A stretch of 5,663 bases of DNA from JADKCL01 sp046050405 (GCA_046050405.1 JBJOPY010000238.1:1-5663), one strand, 5' to 3'; counted from the first letter of the stretch, positions 1 to 5,663 are shown. The notes: generated from the letters alone by a model not told the origin. Numbers and translations are program-made.

Positions 1-1209
1 CCCAAGGATAGGGGATTCTCGGTCCCCCTCCGTCGCCGGAGCCTTCCGCGCAGGAAGGAGGACGGCAAGCCCCAGGGCGAGGACGGCGGCGGCGATGCCG
101 ATCGCCTGGAAGGCCGAGGCGGAGTCCGTCCAGACCCAGAGGAGCCCGAGGAGGGGACTGGCGACAAACTTCGCGAAGGTTTCGAAGAAGGCATAGAGCC
201 CCAGCCCGGTCGCCTTCCGGTCCCGTGGGATGAAATGGGTCAGCCAGGCAGTGACGATCCCTTCATTCGCGGCGGCAAAGCACCCGTAAAGCGCGAAGAT
301 GAACCAATGGGCCCAGGGCGCGTCCGCCGTGCCGATCCAGAAATAGCAGATCCCGTGGAGCAGGACCGCGCCGAGATAGACGGGCTTGAATCCGATCCGG
401 TCCGCCAAGCCCCCGAGGGGGAACGAGGCCAGGGCATAGACCAGGTTGTACAGGAGGTAGAGCTCCAGGACACTGGTGGGGCTGCGGCCAGCATCCCCTG
501 CCCGGAGGAGGAGGAGGAGGTCGGAACTGTTCAGGAAGGCAAATGCGAGCCCGCCGACCAGCAACAGCTTGTACGGGGATGGGGCAGTCTTCCAGAAGGG
601 GAAGATTCCCTGGTAGGGGATTTTCCTGGCCTGTGGCGGCCGCTTCCCTTCCCGGGGCAGGAAGAGGGTGAGGCCGATGGAAAGGAGGCCGGGGAGGAAT
701 GCGACGAGGAAGAGGGCGGCATACTCGCCCGGGCGATGGTAGAGCCATAGCCATGCGAAGCCGGCGCCCAGGAGGGCCCCGAACGTGTCCATGGACCGGT
801 GGAAGCCGAAGACCTTCCCCCGGTTCTCGGGTGCCGCCTCGCCGGCCAGCACGGCATCCCGCGCGCCGCCGCGCATGCCCTTCCCGATCCGGTCTGCGAG
901 GCGGGCCGTGAAGACCGGCCAGAGTGCAGGAAACAGGCCCATGACGGGCTTCGCGAATGCGGAAAGGCCGTATCCCAGGCGGATGAAGAGGTTCCTGCGC
1001 TGTAGCTGGTCGCTCAGGCTCCCGAACCAGGCCTTCCCGAATCCGGCCAGGAGCGCGGCTGCGCCTTCCAGGAAGCCGATTCCAGCGGCATTCATTCCGA
1101 TCCCTGCCAGGAAGAGCGGCATCACAGGATGGAGCATCTCGCTCGCGAGGTCAGCGAAGAGGCTGACCAGCGACAGGATCCAGATCGTACGGGTGAGGAA
1201 GCGGGGCAT
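1..1209 (-). CDS. MFS transporter, 3' end cut by window edge
   Basis: Translating the minus strand from the ATG at 1209 gives 403 codons with no stop up to base 1. The product is a hydrophobic major facilitator superfamily permease of the inner membrane, and its substrate cannot be told from sequence. About twelve membrane segments can be drawn, starting near residues 8-30 and 42-62 and ending near 335-360 and 365-386. MFS motif A appears after TM2 (GSLSDQLQRR, 63-72) and again in the second half (GGLADRIGFK, 266-275). The stretch ARLADRIGKGMRGGARDAVLAG spans 102-123, with FGFHRSMDTFGA at 134-145; this pairing is typical of one widespread uncharacterised MFS group. The polar tail after residue 386 indicates the stop lies shortly outside the window. 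The start is the only ATG or GTG before an upstream in-frame TGA and leads straight into TM1; a TTG also lies in between. It follows clpX by 111 bases with no clear promoter or Shine-Dalgarno, so read-through from clpX is possible. The MFS assignment is strong. Confidence 0.9.
   Translation of the reverse strand, partial: MPRFLTRTIWILSLVSLFADLASEMLHPVMPLFLAGIGMNAAGIGFLEGAAALLAGFGKAWFGSLSDQLQRRNLFIRLGYGLSAFAKPVMGLFPALWPVFTARLADRIGKGMRGGARDAVLAGEAAPENRGKVFGFHRSMDTFGALLGAGFAWLWLYHRPGEYAALFLVAFLPGLLSIGLTLFLPREGKRPPQARKIPYQGIFPFWKTAPSPYKLLLVGGLAFAFLNSSDLLLLLRAGDAGRSPTSVLELYLLYNLVYALASFPLGGLADRIGFKPVYLGAVLLHGICYFWIGTADAPWAHWFIFALYGCFAAANEGIVTAWLTHFIPRDRKATGLGLYAFFETFAKFVASPLLGLLWVWTDSASAFQAIGIAAAVLALGLAVLLPARKAPATEGDRESPILG
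504..520. repeat. GGA/CTC trinucleotide run inside the MFS gene
   Basis: Five consecutive GGA units on the plus strand, plus two bases, read on the coding strand as five CTC leucine codons (residues 231-235) in a predicted membrane segment near TM7. It is probably a chance result of leucine-rich coding with strong CTC preference. Gain or loss of a unit would keep the frame and only change the leucine count. Confidence 0.45.
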
Positions 1210-1320
1210 GGGAGAGGGGATCGCAGGGGAGGCCCGGGGACGGGGAAGGCTGCATGGACCGCCATCCGGTGGATCCCGTGACGGCAAGCCTTGTCAGCCT
1301 TCCTCGTCGCTGGATCCCCC

Positions 1321-2550
1321 TCAGGAGGCGATCTTCAGGTTGAGGGTGTCGATGCGTGAGAACTTTTCCTTCGCCCAGGCGACATCCACCACGAATTTCG
1401 CCTTCTTGCTGTCAGGCAGTTCATACATCGCATCGAGCATGATCGTCTCCATGATGGACCGCAGGCCGCGCGCGCCCAGCGCCAGCTGGTCGGCCTTGTC
1501 CACGATGAAGTCGATGGCCGCATCCTCGATCTCCAGCTCCTTGCCCTCCAGTTCGAAGAGCTTCTGGTACTGCCTGACCAGGGCATTTTTCGGCTGGGTG
1601 AGGATGTTCTTCAGTGCCGCCTTATCCAGCGGCTTCATGCTCGTGAGCACTGGCAGGCGTCCGATGATCTCTGGGATCAGGCCGAAGCGCCGGAGGTCGG
1701 ATGGCTGGGCATACTGATAGATGTTCGTCTCGTCGTACTTCTGGGTGTCGGAGGTTTTGAAGCCGACACTCTGCACCGCGATGCGGCGCTGGATGATCTT
1801 GTCGAGGCCATCGAACGCGCCCCCGCAGATGAAGAGGATGTTGCTGGTGTCGACCTGGACCATCGTCTGCTCGGGGTGCTTGCGGCCGCCCTTGGGTGGA
1901 ACGTTCGAGACGGTGCCCTCCAGGAGCTTCAGCAGGGCCTGCTGCACGCCCTCCCCGCTGACGTCCCGGGTAATGGACGGGTTGTCACTCTTCCGGGCGA
2001 TCTTGTCCAGTTCGTCAATGTACACGATCCCCCGCTGGGCAGCCTCCACGTCGTAATCCGCCGCCTGCAGCAGGCGCACCAGCAGGCTCTCCACATCCTC
2101 GCCCACGTATCCGGCCTCCGTGAGCACGGTGGCATCGGCGATGCAGAAGGGCACGTTCAGGATCTTGGCGATCGTCCGGGCCATGAGCGTCTTGCCGGTG
2201 CCGGTGGGGCCGAGGAGCAGGATGTTGCTCTTCTCCAGCTCCACATCGCCCGCGATGCCCTTGGCATTGATGCGCTTGAAATGGTTGTACACGGCGACGG
2301 CGATCACGCGCTTCGCATCGTCCTGCCCGATGACATAGTCATCCAGGTGCGCCTTGATCTCACTGGGCTTCAGCACATTCAGTTTCTTCGAGGGGGTCTT
2401 CTTCCGGGATTCCTCCTGGATGATCTGATGGGCCTGTTCCACGCAGTGGTTGCAGATATGGGTGGCGCCGAACCCGGCGAGCAGTATATCCACGTCCTTC
2501 TTCACCCTGCCGCAGAAGGAGCATGAAGATGATTGTTTTTTCTCGGCCAT
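1321..2550 (-). CDS. clpX: ATP-dependent Clp protease ATP-binding subunit ClpX
   Basis: ClpX is a hexameric cytoplasmic AAA+ unfoldase that recognises substrates, unfolds them with ATP and threads them into ClpP. The 409-residue product has the normal family length. Features in order: a zinc-binding domain with Cys10, Cys13, Cys33 and Cys36; Walker A GPTGTGKT (114-121); pore loop GYVGED (147-152); Walker B IVYIDE (175-180); the RKH pore-entrance loop (223-225); the ClpP-docking loop as VGF (262-264, where E. coli has IGF); the box VII arginine in GRLP (Arg298); and sensor 2 GARGLR (359-364). All elements needed for ATP hydrolysis, translocation and ClpP docking are present. It starts 20 bases after the stop of the second clpP, so the two are almost certainly co-transcribed. 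The ATG is preceded only by a weak GGAAG about ten bases upstream. The start is fixed by the usual short N-terminal tail before the zinc finger. Confidence 0.98.
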   Translation of the reverse strand: MAEKKQSSSCSFCGRVKKDVDILLAGFGATHICNHCVEQAHQIIQEESRKKTPSKKLNVLKPSEIKAHLDDYVIGQDDAKRVIAVAVYNHFKRINAKGIAGDVELEKSNILLLGPTGTGKTLMARTIAKILNVPFCIADATVLTEAGYVGEDVESLLVRLLQAADYDVEAAQRGIVYIDELDKIARKSDNPSITRDVSGEGVQQALLKLLEGTVSNVPPKGGRKHPEQTMVQVDTSNILFICGGAFDGLDKIIQRRIAVQSVGFKTSDTQKYDETNIYQYAQPSDLRRFGLIPEIIGRLPVLTSMKPLDKAALKNILTQPKNALVRQYQKLFELEGKELEIEDAAIDFIVDKADQLALGARGLRSIMETIMLDAMYELPDSKKAKFVVDVAWAKEKFSRIDTLNLKIAS

Positions 2551-2570
2551 GACTGTGTCTTCCAGGAGTG

Positions 2571-3245
2571 TTAGCGTTTCAGGACATCATCGATCAATCC
2601 GTATTGGCGGGCCTCCTCCGCGATCATCCAGTAGTCACGGTCGGAATCCTTCTCCACCTTCTCCACCGGCTGCTTGCTGTGGTGGGAGATGATCTGGTAG
2701 AGCTCGGCCTTGAGGCGCTGGATCTGCTCGTGCACGATGGCGATGTCACTCGCCTGGCCCTGGGCGCCTCCCAGGGGCTGGTGGATCATCACGCGGGCAT
2801 GCGGCAGGGCCGTACGCTTGCCGGCGGCGCCGGCGCAGAGCAGGACCGCCCCCATCGAGGCCGCCATGCCGGTGCAGATCGTCCCCACATCCGGGTCCAC
2901 GTACTGCATCGTGTCATAGATGGCCAGGCCGTCGTAGATGGATCCGCCGGGTGAGTTGACATAGATGTTCACGTCCGCCTTGCGGTCTGTACTGTTCAGG
3001 AAGAGCAGCTGGGCGACCACGATGTTCGCGACATAGTCGTTGACCGCGGTCCCGAGGAAGATGATCCTGTCCATCATCAGGCGGGAGAACACATCCATGC
3101 CGATCACATTCAGCTGGCGCTCCTCGATGATGTTCGGGGTCATGTTGTACAGCGTGCGGTTGATCTCGCTCGTGTAGCGGTGAAGGGACATGCTGCTGAT
3201 GCCCCGGTGCTTCACTGCATAGCTTTCAAATTCGTTTTGATACAT
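2571..3245 (-). CDS. clpP: ATP-dependent Clp protease proteolytic subunit ClpP, second tandem copy (copy B)
   Basis: This is a serine peptidase (family S14) that assembles into a 14-subunit barrel capped by ClpX. The 224-residue product has an intact catalytic triad: Ser130 in GMAASMG, His155 in RVMIHQPLGG and Asp204 in SDRD. The 25- and 49-residue spacings match E. coli Ser97-His122-Asp171. An N-terminal extension of about 34 residues (MYQNEFESYAVKHRGISS...) precedes the region matching the mature E. coli N terminus, as in Bacteroidota ClpPs. Hand comparison with the upstream copy gives 167 of 224 identical positions without gaps. Differences cluster at residues 25-33, 63-72, 84-93 and 172-191. 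The start is fixed by an in-frame TAG four codons upstream (3255-3257) and by matching the N terminus of the other copy. The leader is A-rich (AGAGAAGAAAT) without a clear Shine-Dalgarno. No promoter is seen in the 47-base gap, so expression probably comes from the first clpP promoter. Confidence 0.97.
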   Translation of the reverse strand: MYQNEFESYAVKHRGISSMSLHRYTSEINRTLYNMTPNIIEERQLNVIGMDVFSRLMMDRIIFLGTAVNDYVANIVVAQLLFLNSTDRKADVNIYVNSPGGSIYDGLAIYDTMQYVDPDVGTICTGMAASMGAVLLCAGAAGKRTALPHARVMIHQPLGGAQGQASDIAIVHEQIQRLKAELYQIISHHSKQPVEKVEKDSDRDYWMIAEEARQYGLIDDVLKR

Positions 3246-3292
3246 ATTTCTTCTCTACTGTCTATGGGTCTTATTTCCTTGAATCCTGTGCC

Positions 3293-3973
3293 TCAGTGGG
3301 GCCTGGCCAGCACCTCGTCGATCAGTCCGTACTGCTTCGCTTCCTCCGCGGTCAACCAGTGGTCGCGGTCGGAATCCTGCTCCACCTTCTCGATCGGCTG
3401 GCCGGTGTGCCGGGAGATGATCTCATAGAGCTCCCGCTTCAGCTTCTGGATCTCAGCATTCACGATGGCGATGTCGCTGGCCTGCCCGCGGGCACCGCCC
3501 AGGGGCTGGTGGATCATGACGCGGGAGTGCGGCAGCCCGGTCCGCTTCCCCGCAGCGCCGGCGCAGAGCAGGACGGCCCCCATCGAGGCGGCCATGCCCG
3601 TGCAGATGGTGGCCACGTCCGGCTGTACGATCTGCATCGTGTCATAGATGGCCATGCCATCGTACACCGAGCCTCCCGGGGAGTTCACGTAGATGAAGAT
3701 GTCACTGCTCTTGTTGGTGCTGTCCAGGAAGAGCAGCTGCGCGACGATGATGTTCGAGACCTCATCGTCGATGGCCATGCCCATGAAGATGATGCGGTCC
3801 ATCATCAGCCGGGAGAACACGTCCATCTTGGCGATGTTGAGCTGGCGCTCCTCGATGATGTTGGGTGTCATGTTCGTGAATGGGCTGGACATGGCCTTGG
3901 AATAGCGGTGCAGGGTCATGCTGCTGATTCCCTGGTGCTTCACGGCAAATTTCTCAAATTCGTTCAAGTACAT
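3293..3973 (-). CDS. clpP: ATP-dependent Clp protease proteolytic subunit ClpP, first tandem copy (copy A)
   Basis: This is the promoter-proximal of two tandem ClpP peptidase genes. The 226-residue product has the full S14 triad: Ser130 (GMAASMG), His155 (RVMIHQPLGG) and Asp204 (SDRD), plus the NSPGG oxyanion-region motif at 97-101. It carries the same N-terminal extension as its neighbour (MYLNEFEKFAVKHQGISS), about 34 residues before the segment aligned with mature E. coli ClpP. Whether this part is cleaved off cannot be seen. It is about 75% identical to the second copy; the two differ synonymously at many codons, so the duplication is not recent. The ATG at 3973 lies about 28 bases after the predicted transcription start, behind an AT-rich leader lacking a Shine-Dalgarno, which is normal in Bacteroidota. 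It is the first gene of an inferred clpP-clpP-clpX operon. Neither copy shows the lost active site that defines ClpR-type subunits. Confidence 0.97.
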   Translation of the reverse strand: MYLNEFEKFAVKHQGISSMTLHRYSKAMSSPFTNMTPNIIEERQLNIAKMDVFSRLMMDRIIFMGMAIDDEVSNIIVAQLLFLDSTNKSSDIFIYVNSPGGSVYDGMAIYDTMQIVQPDVATICTGMAASMGAVLLCAGAAGKRTGLPHSRVMIHQPLGGARGQASDIAIVNAEIQKLKRELYEIISRHTGQPIEKVEQDSDRDHWLTAEEAKQYGLIDEVLARPH

Positions 3974-4007
3974 TGTTGCAGTATTATCTTGACTAGACCG
4001 GAATGAA

Positions 4008-4036
4008 CAAAGTTAGGGATATTTCCAGAATGCAAA
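4008..4036 (-). promoter_or_regulatory. Bacteroidota-type promoter of the clpP-clpP-clpX operon
   Basis: Reading the minus strand, TTTG (4036-4033) is followed after 17 bases by TAACTTTG (4015-4008). This matches the Bacteroidota sigma factor consensus of a -33 TTTG/TTG and a -7 TAnnTTTG. The -7 element is a full match, and the spacing sits at the short end of the range I recall for the phylum. Transcription would start near 4001-4003, giving a leader of about 28-30 bases before the clpP ATG. I saw no comparable element before the second clpP, clpX or the MFS gene. The assignment rests on the consensus match and position, not on mapped transcripts. Confidence 0.75.
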
Positions 4037-4056
4037 GCCAGTCGCCTGGATTCGCG

Positions 4057-4087
4057 CGCCGGGGAACATCCCGTGGATTCCCCGGCG
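4057..4087. repeat. 10-bp inverted repeat upstream of the clpP promoter
   Basis: Arms CGCCGGGGAA (4057-4066) and TTCCCCGGCG (4078-4087) are perfectly complementary around an 11-base loop. The element lies about 20 bases upstream of the -33 box. It has no T-run on either side, so it is unlikely to be an intrinsic terminator. It could be a protein-binding site or a second RNA structure beyond the tig terminator. The function is unknown. Confidence 0.6.
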
Positions 4088-4101
4088 TTCCATGGATGGA
4101 A
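4088..4101. repeat. Short palindrome TTCCAT-GG-ATGGAA
   Basis: A 6-2-6 inverted repeat (4088-4093 and 4096-4101) directly abuts the larger inverted repeat on the tig side. Its size and symmetry fit a dimeric regulator site about 50-65 bases upstream of the clpP -33 box, but a 6-bp dyad can arise by chance. No regulator family can be named from it. Confidence 0.35.
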
Positions 4102-4201
4102 ACAGCCGAGGGGAGAGATTGTTTTCGTGAAGCAGGGGGGAGCCCCATTTCCGGGGAGGGGGCTTGTCACAGCCGGGTGGGCAGGGGTGCCAGTGTCCAG
4201 G

Positions 4202-4257
4202 CAAGAAAAGGGCTGCGGATCCGGTCTCCCCAAGCGGTGAGGCGGATCCGCAGCCCT
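4202..4257 (-). terminator. Rho-independent terminator of tig
   Basis: A perfect stem pairs 4209-4223 with 4243-4257 (15 bp, core GGGCTGCGGATCCG with CGGATCCGCAGCCC) around a 19-base loop that may itself partly pair. On the minus strand the stem is followed at once by TTTTCTTG (4209-4202; the first T overlaps the last stem pair). The other side has no T-run, so it acts in the tig direction only. The stem begins about 35 bases after the tig stop codon. Confidence 0.88.
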
Positions 4258-4291
4258 GGATGGCCGCAGGCGGCGGCTCAGAGGCACCGGA

Positions 4292-5663
4292 CTACCGTTT
4301 GTCCGCGTTGAGCTTCTTCACGATCTCGATGAATTCCGACCCTGTGACCTCTTCCTCCCGGACCGGGTACAGGGTGTAGATGTGCTGGAAGACATGGTCT
4401 TCCAGTTCCTCGTCGAACAGCCGTTCCGCCCTTTTCTCATCCTCCAGGAAGTACTTCACGAAGCTGTCCAGCTTCGATTCGTCATCCCCGATGATGCCCC
4501 CAAACTGTGCCCGCATGATCGCCCTGGCGCGGTTCTCCAGGTGTTCCCGCTTCACGGGCACCGCTTCGTTCTCCGCTTGCATTTTCTCCAGGATCAGGCT
4601 CCACTTGAAGGCGCGGAGGATGAGGTCAAAGTTCTGGTCGATGTTCTGCTCGTTCAGCTGTTCACGGGTGGCAAGCAGGTACCTGCGCAGGAAGTCATGG
4701 GACAGTTCTATCTCCGTGCCCCGGATCATCTCATCGGTCACCTTGGCACGGTGGAGCTTGATGGCTTCCATCCGGAGCTGGTTCTCGATGTCATGGGCGA
4801 CCCTGTCCCTGAAGTCGCTGAGCGAACCCACCTGGTCGGGGCCATACACCGTGTCAAAGAACTCCTGGTCCAGGGCAGGCTTCTCGATGCGGTTGATTTT
4901 CATCACGATGAAGACGAAGGATTTCGCTTTGATCGCTGCGAGCTCCTCCTCGGAGAGGTCCCTGACCTGTTCCCCGGAGACATTCGTTTCCCAGAGATTC
5001 GCAATCTGGCTGTCCTCGGTGAAGAGATCCGCCATGGTCAGGGGAATCCGGTCCTCCGCCTTCTTTCCATCGCCCATCTCGGCTTTCAGGGCCTCGCTGA
5101 GCACCTTTTCCGGCTGGAGCGGAAACAAGCGCTGGAGGCCACCCTCCACGTCGTGGCCCTGCCCGTCCACCTCCACGATCTTGCCGAAGAGGGTATCTCC
5201 CGGCTCGCTGGAGTCTGGATTGGTCATGGTGCCATACTGGAAGCGCATCTGTTCGATCTCCTGGTCGATGGCGGCCTCGTCGGCCAGGACCTTGTGCAGC
5301 ACGTGCTCGCCTGCGACGGCGTAGTTGATCTCGAAGGGGGCTACCAGGCCCACCTCGTACGAGAACTCGTAGGGGATTTCCTTTTCAACATCCAGCTCCA
5401 GGGTGATGTCTTTCGCAAGGGGCAGCGGCTCGCCCACCAGGGGCAGCCGCTCTGTCTGGACGTACTCCTGCAGCGACTTGGTGATCAGCTGGTTCAGTTC
5501 CTCCAGGAGGAGGCGCTTTCCGATCATCTTGCGGACCATGCTCATGGGGATCATCCCCTTTCGAAAGCCTCGCACAGTGGCCGTCTTGGCAAATTCCTTC
5601 AGCGCGGCGTTCACCTGCGCACGATAATCCTCCGGAGCGACGACCACAGTCAGAATGCTGGTG
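4292..5663 (-). CDS. tig: Trigger factor, 5' end cut by window edge
   Basis: Trigger factor is the ATP-independent chaperone that docks at the ribosomal tunnel exit and shields nascent chains. The frame is open to the window edge and gives 456 residues, beginning TSILTVVVAPEDY. The GTG at 5647 lies inside the first beta strand and is not the start. Alignment by the ribosome-binding signature places the true start about 11-12 codons outside. Numbering from the edge: N-terminal ribosome-binding domain about 1-110 with GFRKGMIP at 32-39 (E. coli GFRKGKVP); FKBP-like domain about 150-262; C-terminal helical chaperone domain from about 262 to the end. The FKBP domain is diverged: the usual IPGFE element is replaced by VLSEAL near 187-192, and an extra segment of about 25-30 residues sits around 215-245. 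Prolyl isomerase activity is therefore doubtful, while chaperone function looks intact. The gene ends with TAG and its own terminator, upstream of the clpP operon. Confidence 0.95.
   Translation of the reverse strand, partial: TSILTVVVAPEDYRAQVNAALKEFAKTATVRGFRKGMIPMSMVRKMIGKRLLLEELNQLITKSLQEYVQTERLPLVGEPLPLAKDITLELDVEKEIPYEFSYEVGLVAPFEINYAVAGEHVLHKVLADEAAIDQEIEQMRFQYGTMTNPDSSEPGDTLFGKIVEVDGQGHDVEGGLQRLFPLQPEKVLSEALKAEMGDGKKAEDRIPLTMADLFTEDSQIANLWETNVSGEQVRDLSEEELAAIKAKSFVFIVMKINRIEKPALDQEFFDTVYGPDQVGSLSDFRDRVAHDIENQLRMEAIKLHRAKVTDEMIRGTEIELSHDFLRRYLLATREQLNEQNIDQNFDLILRAFKWSLILEKMQAENEAVPVKREHLENRARAIMRAQFGGIIGDDESKLDSFVKYFLEDEKRAERLFDEELEDHVFQHIYTLYPVREEEVTGSEFIEIVKKLNADKR

Larger units (their letters stand above)
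3974..4291. other. Intergenic spacer between tig and the clpP operon
   Basis: This 318-base spacer has no convincing coding region. Short open frames on either strand have Pro/Gly/Arg-rich, low-complexity products and no recognisable family. From the tig side it holds the intrinsic terminator (4202-4257), a GC-rich stretch with a weak 6-base stem (4141-4146 with 4159-4164), two adjacent inverted repeats (4057-4101) and the clpP promoter (4008-4036). The last 35 bases before clpP are AT-rich and form the untranslated leader. Confidence 0.8.

Noticed and set aside
263..754. 163-codon minus-strand frame rich in Pro and Arg
   Set aside because: It is out of frame within the MFS gene. The true frame continues uninterrupted through it and encodes membrane segments.
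1271..1317. Two GGATCC copies between clpX and the MFS gene as a terminator stem
   Set aside because: Each is self-palindromic and only 6 bp would pair across a long loop, with no T-run after it. It is too weak to call.
785..1717. 310-codon open frame on the plus strand
   Set aside because: It lies antisense to both the MFS gene and the clpX 3' end. Its product is Ser/Arg/Pro-rich with no family features, and the minus-strand genes explain the region.
3246..3292. A separate promoter for the second clpP
   Set aside because: The 47-base gap is AT-rich but contains no TAnnTTTG element, so transcription from the upstream promoter is simpler.
3296..4006. 236-codon plus-strand frame rich in His, Asp and Val
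   Set aside because: It mirrors the first clpP. A similar His/Asp-rich frame appears opposite the second clpP (2568-2954), as expected for two homologous genes read in antisense.
4141..4164. AGCCCC...GGGGCT hairpin in the tig-clpP spacer
   Set aside because: The stem is only 6 bp in a G/C-run-rich stretch, with no T-run and no link to a gene end. It is probably chance.
3964..4287. 107-codon minus-strand frame in the spacer running into the clpP start
   Set aside because: It overlaps the terminator and promoter, is Pro/Arg-rich, has no recognisable domain and ends inside the clpP start region in another frame.
4380..5324. 314-codon open frame on the plus strand
   Set aside because: It is the antisense shadow of trigger factor, with a Ser/Arg-rich composition typical of reading a GC-rich gene backwards.
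5645..5647. GTG as the start of trigger factor
   Set aside because: The frame continues upstream to the edge with residues (TSILT) that align with the first beta strand of trigger factor. About 11-12 more residues are expected outside the window.

Overview
The window is about 5.7 kb of GC-rich (roughly 60% by eye) bacterial chromosome carrying a protein-quality-control locus. All genes lie on the minus strand, so transcription runs from high to low coordinates in the order tig (trigger factor, 5' end cut) - clpP copy A - clpP copy B - clpX - MFS transporter (3' end cut). The sequence points to a member of the Bacteroidota. Both ClpP proteins carry the N-terminal extension and the NIIEERQLN...MDVFSRLMMDRIIF signature I associate with that phylum. 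The promoter before the first clpP has the phylum-specific form TTTG-N17-TAACTTTG, and no start codon is preceded by a strong Shine-Dalgarno sequence. The high GC suggests one of the GC-rich lineages, but I cannot place it further.

Layout. 4292-5663: trigger factor, lacking about a dozen N-terminal residues beyond the window edge, followed by a strong intrinsic terminator (4202-4257). 3974-4291: a 318-base spacer holding that terminator, two adjacent inverted repeats and the clpP promoter. 3293-3973 and 2571-3245: two tandem, full-length, catalytically intact clpP genes, about 75% identical in protein by hand count. 1321-2550: clpX with all its expected motifs. 1-1209: a major facilitator superfamily transporter whose frame stays open to the window edge. 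It is an uninterrupted 403-codon reading frame on the minus strand.

How the genes work together. Trigger factor meets nascent chains at the ribosome exit tunnel. ClpX unfolds tagged or specific substrates and feeds them into the ClpP chamber. The tig-clpP-clpX order is a widespread ancestral arrangement. The unusual point is the doubling of clpP inside this operon, which raises the possibility of a mixed ClpP tetradecamer served by one ClpX. The terminator plus promoter between tig and clpP suggests that the protease operon is expressed separately from tig. The MFS gene looks like a downstream neighbour with no visible promoter of its own. I found no mobile element, CRISPR array, tRNA or rRNA. 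Apart from the clpP duplication, this is an ordinary housekeeping region.
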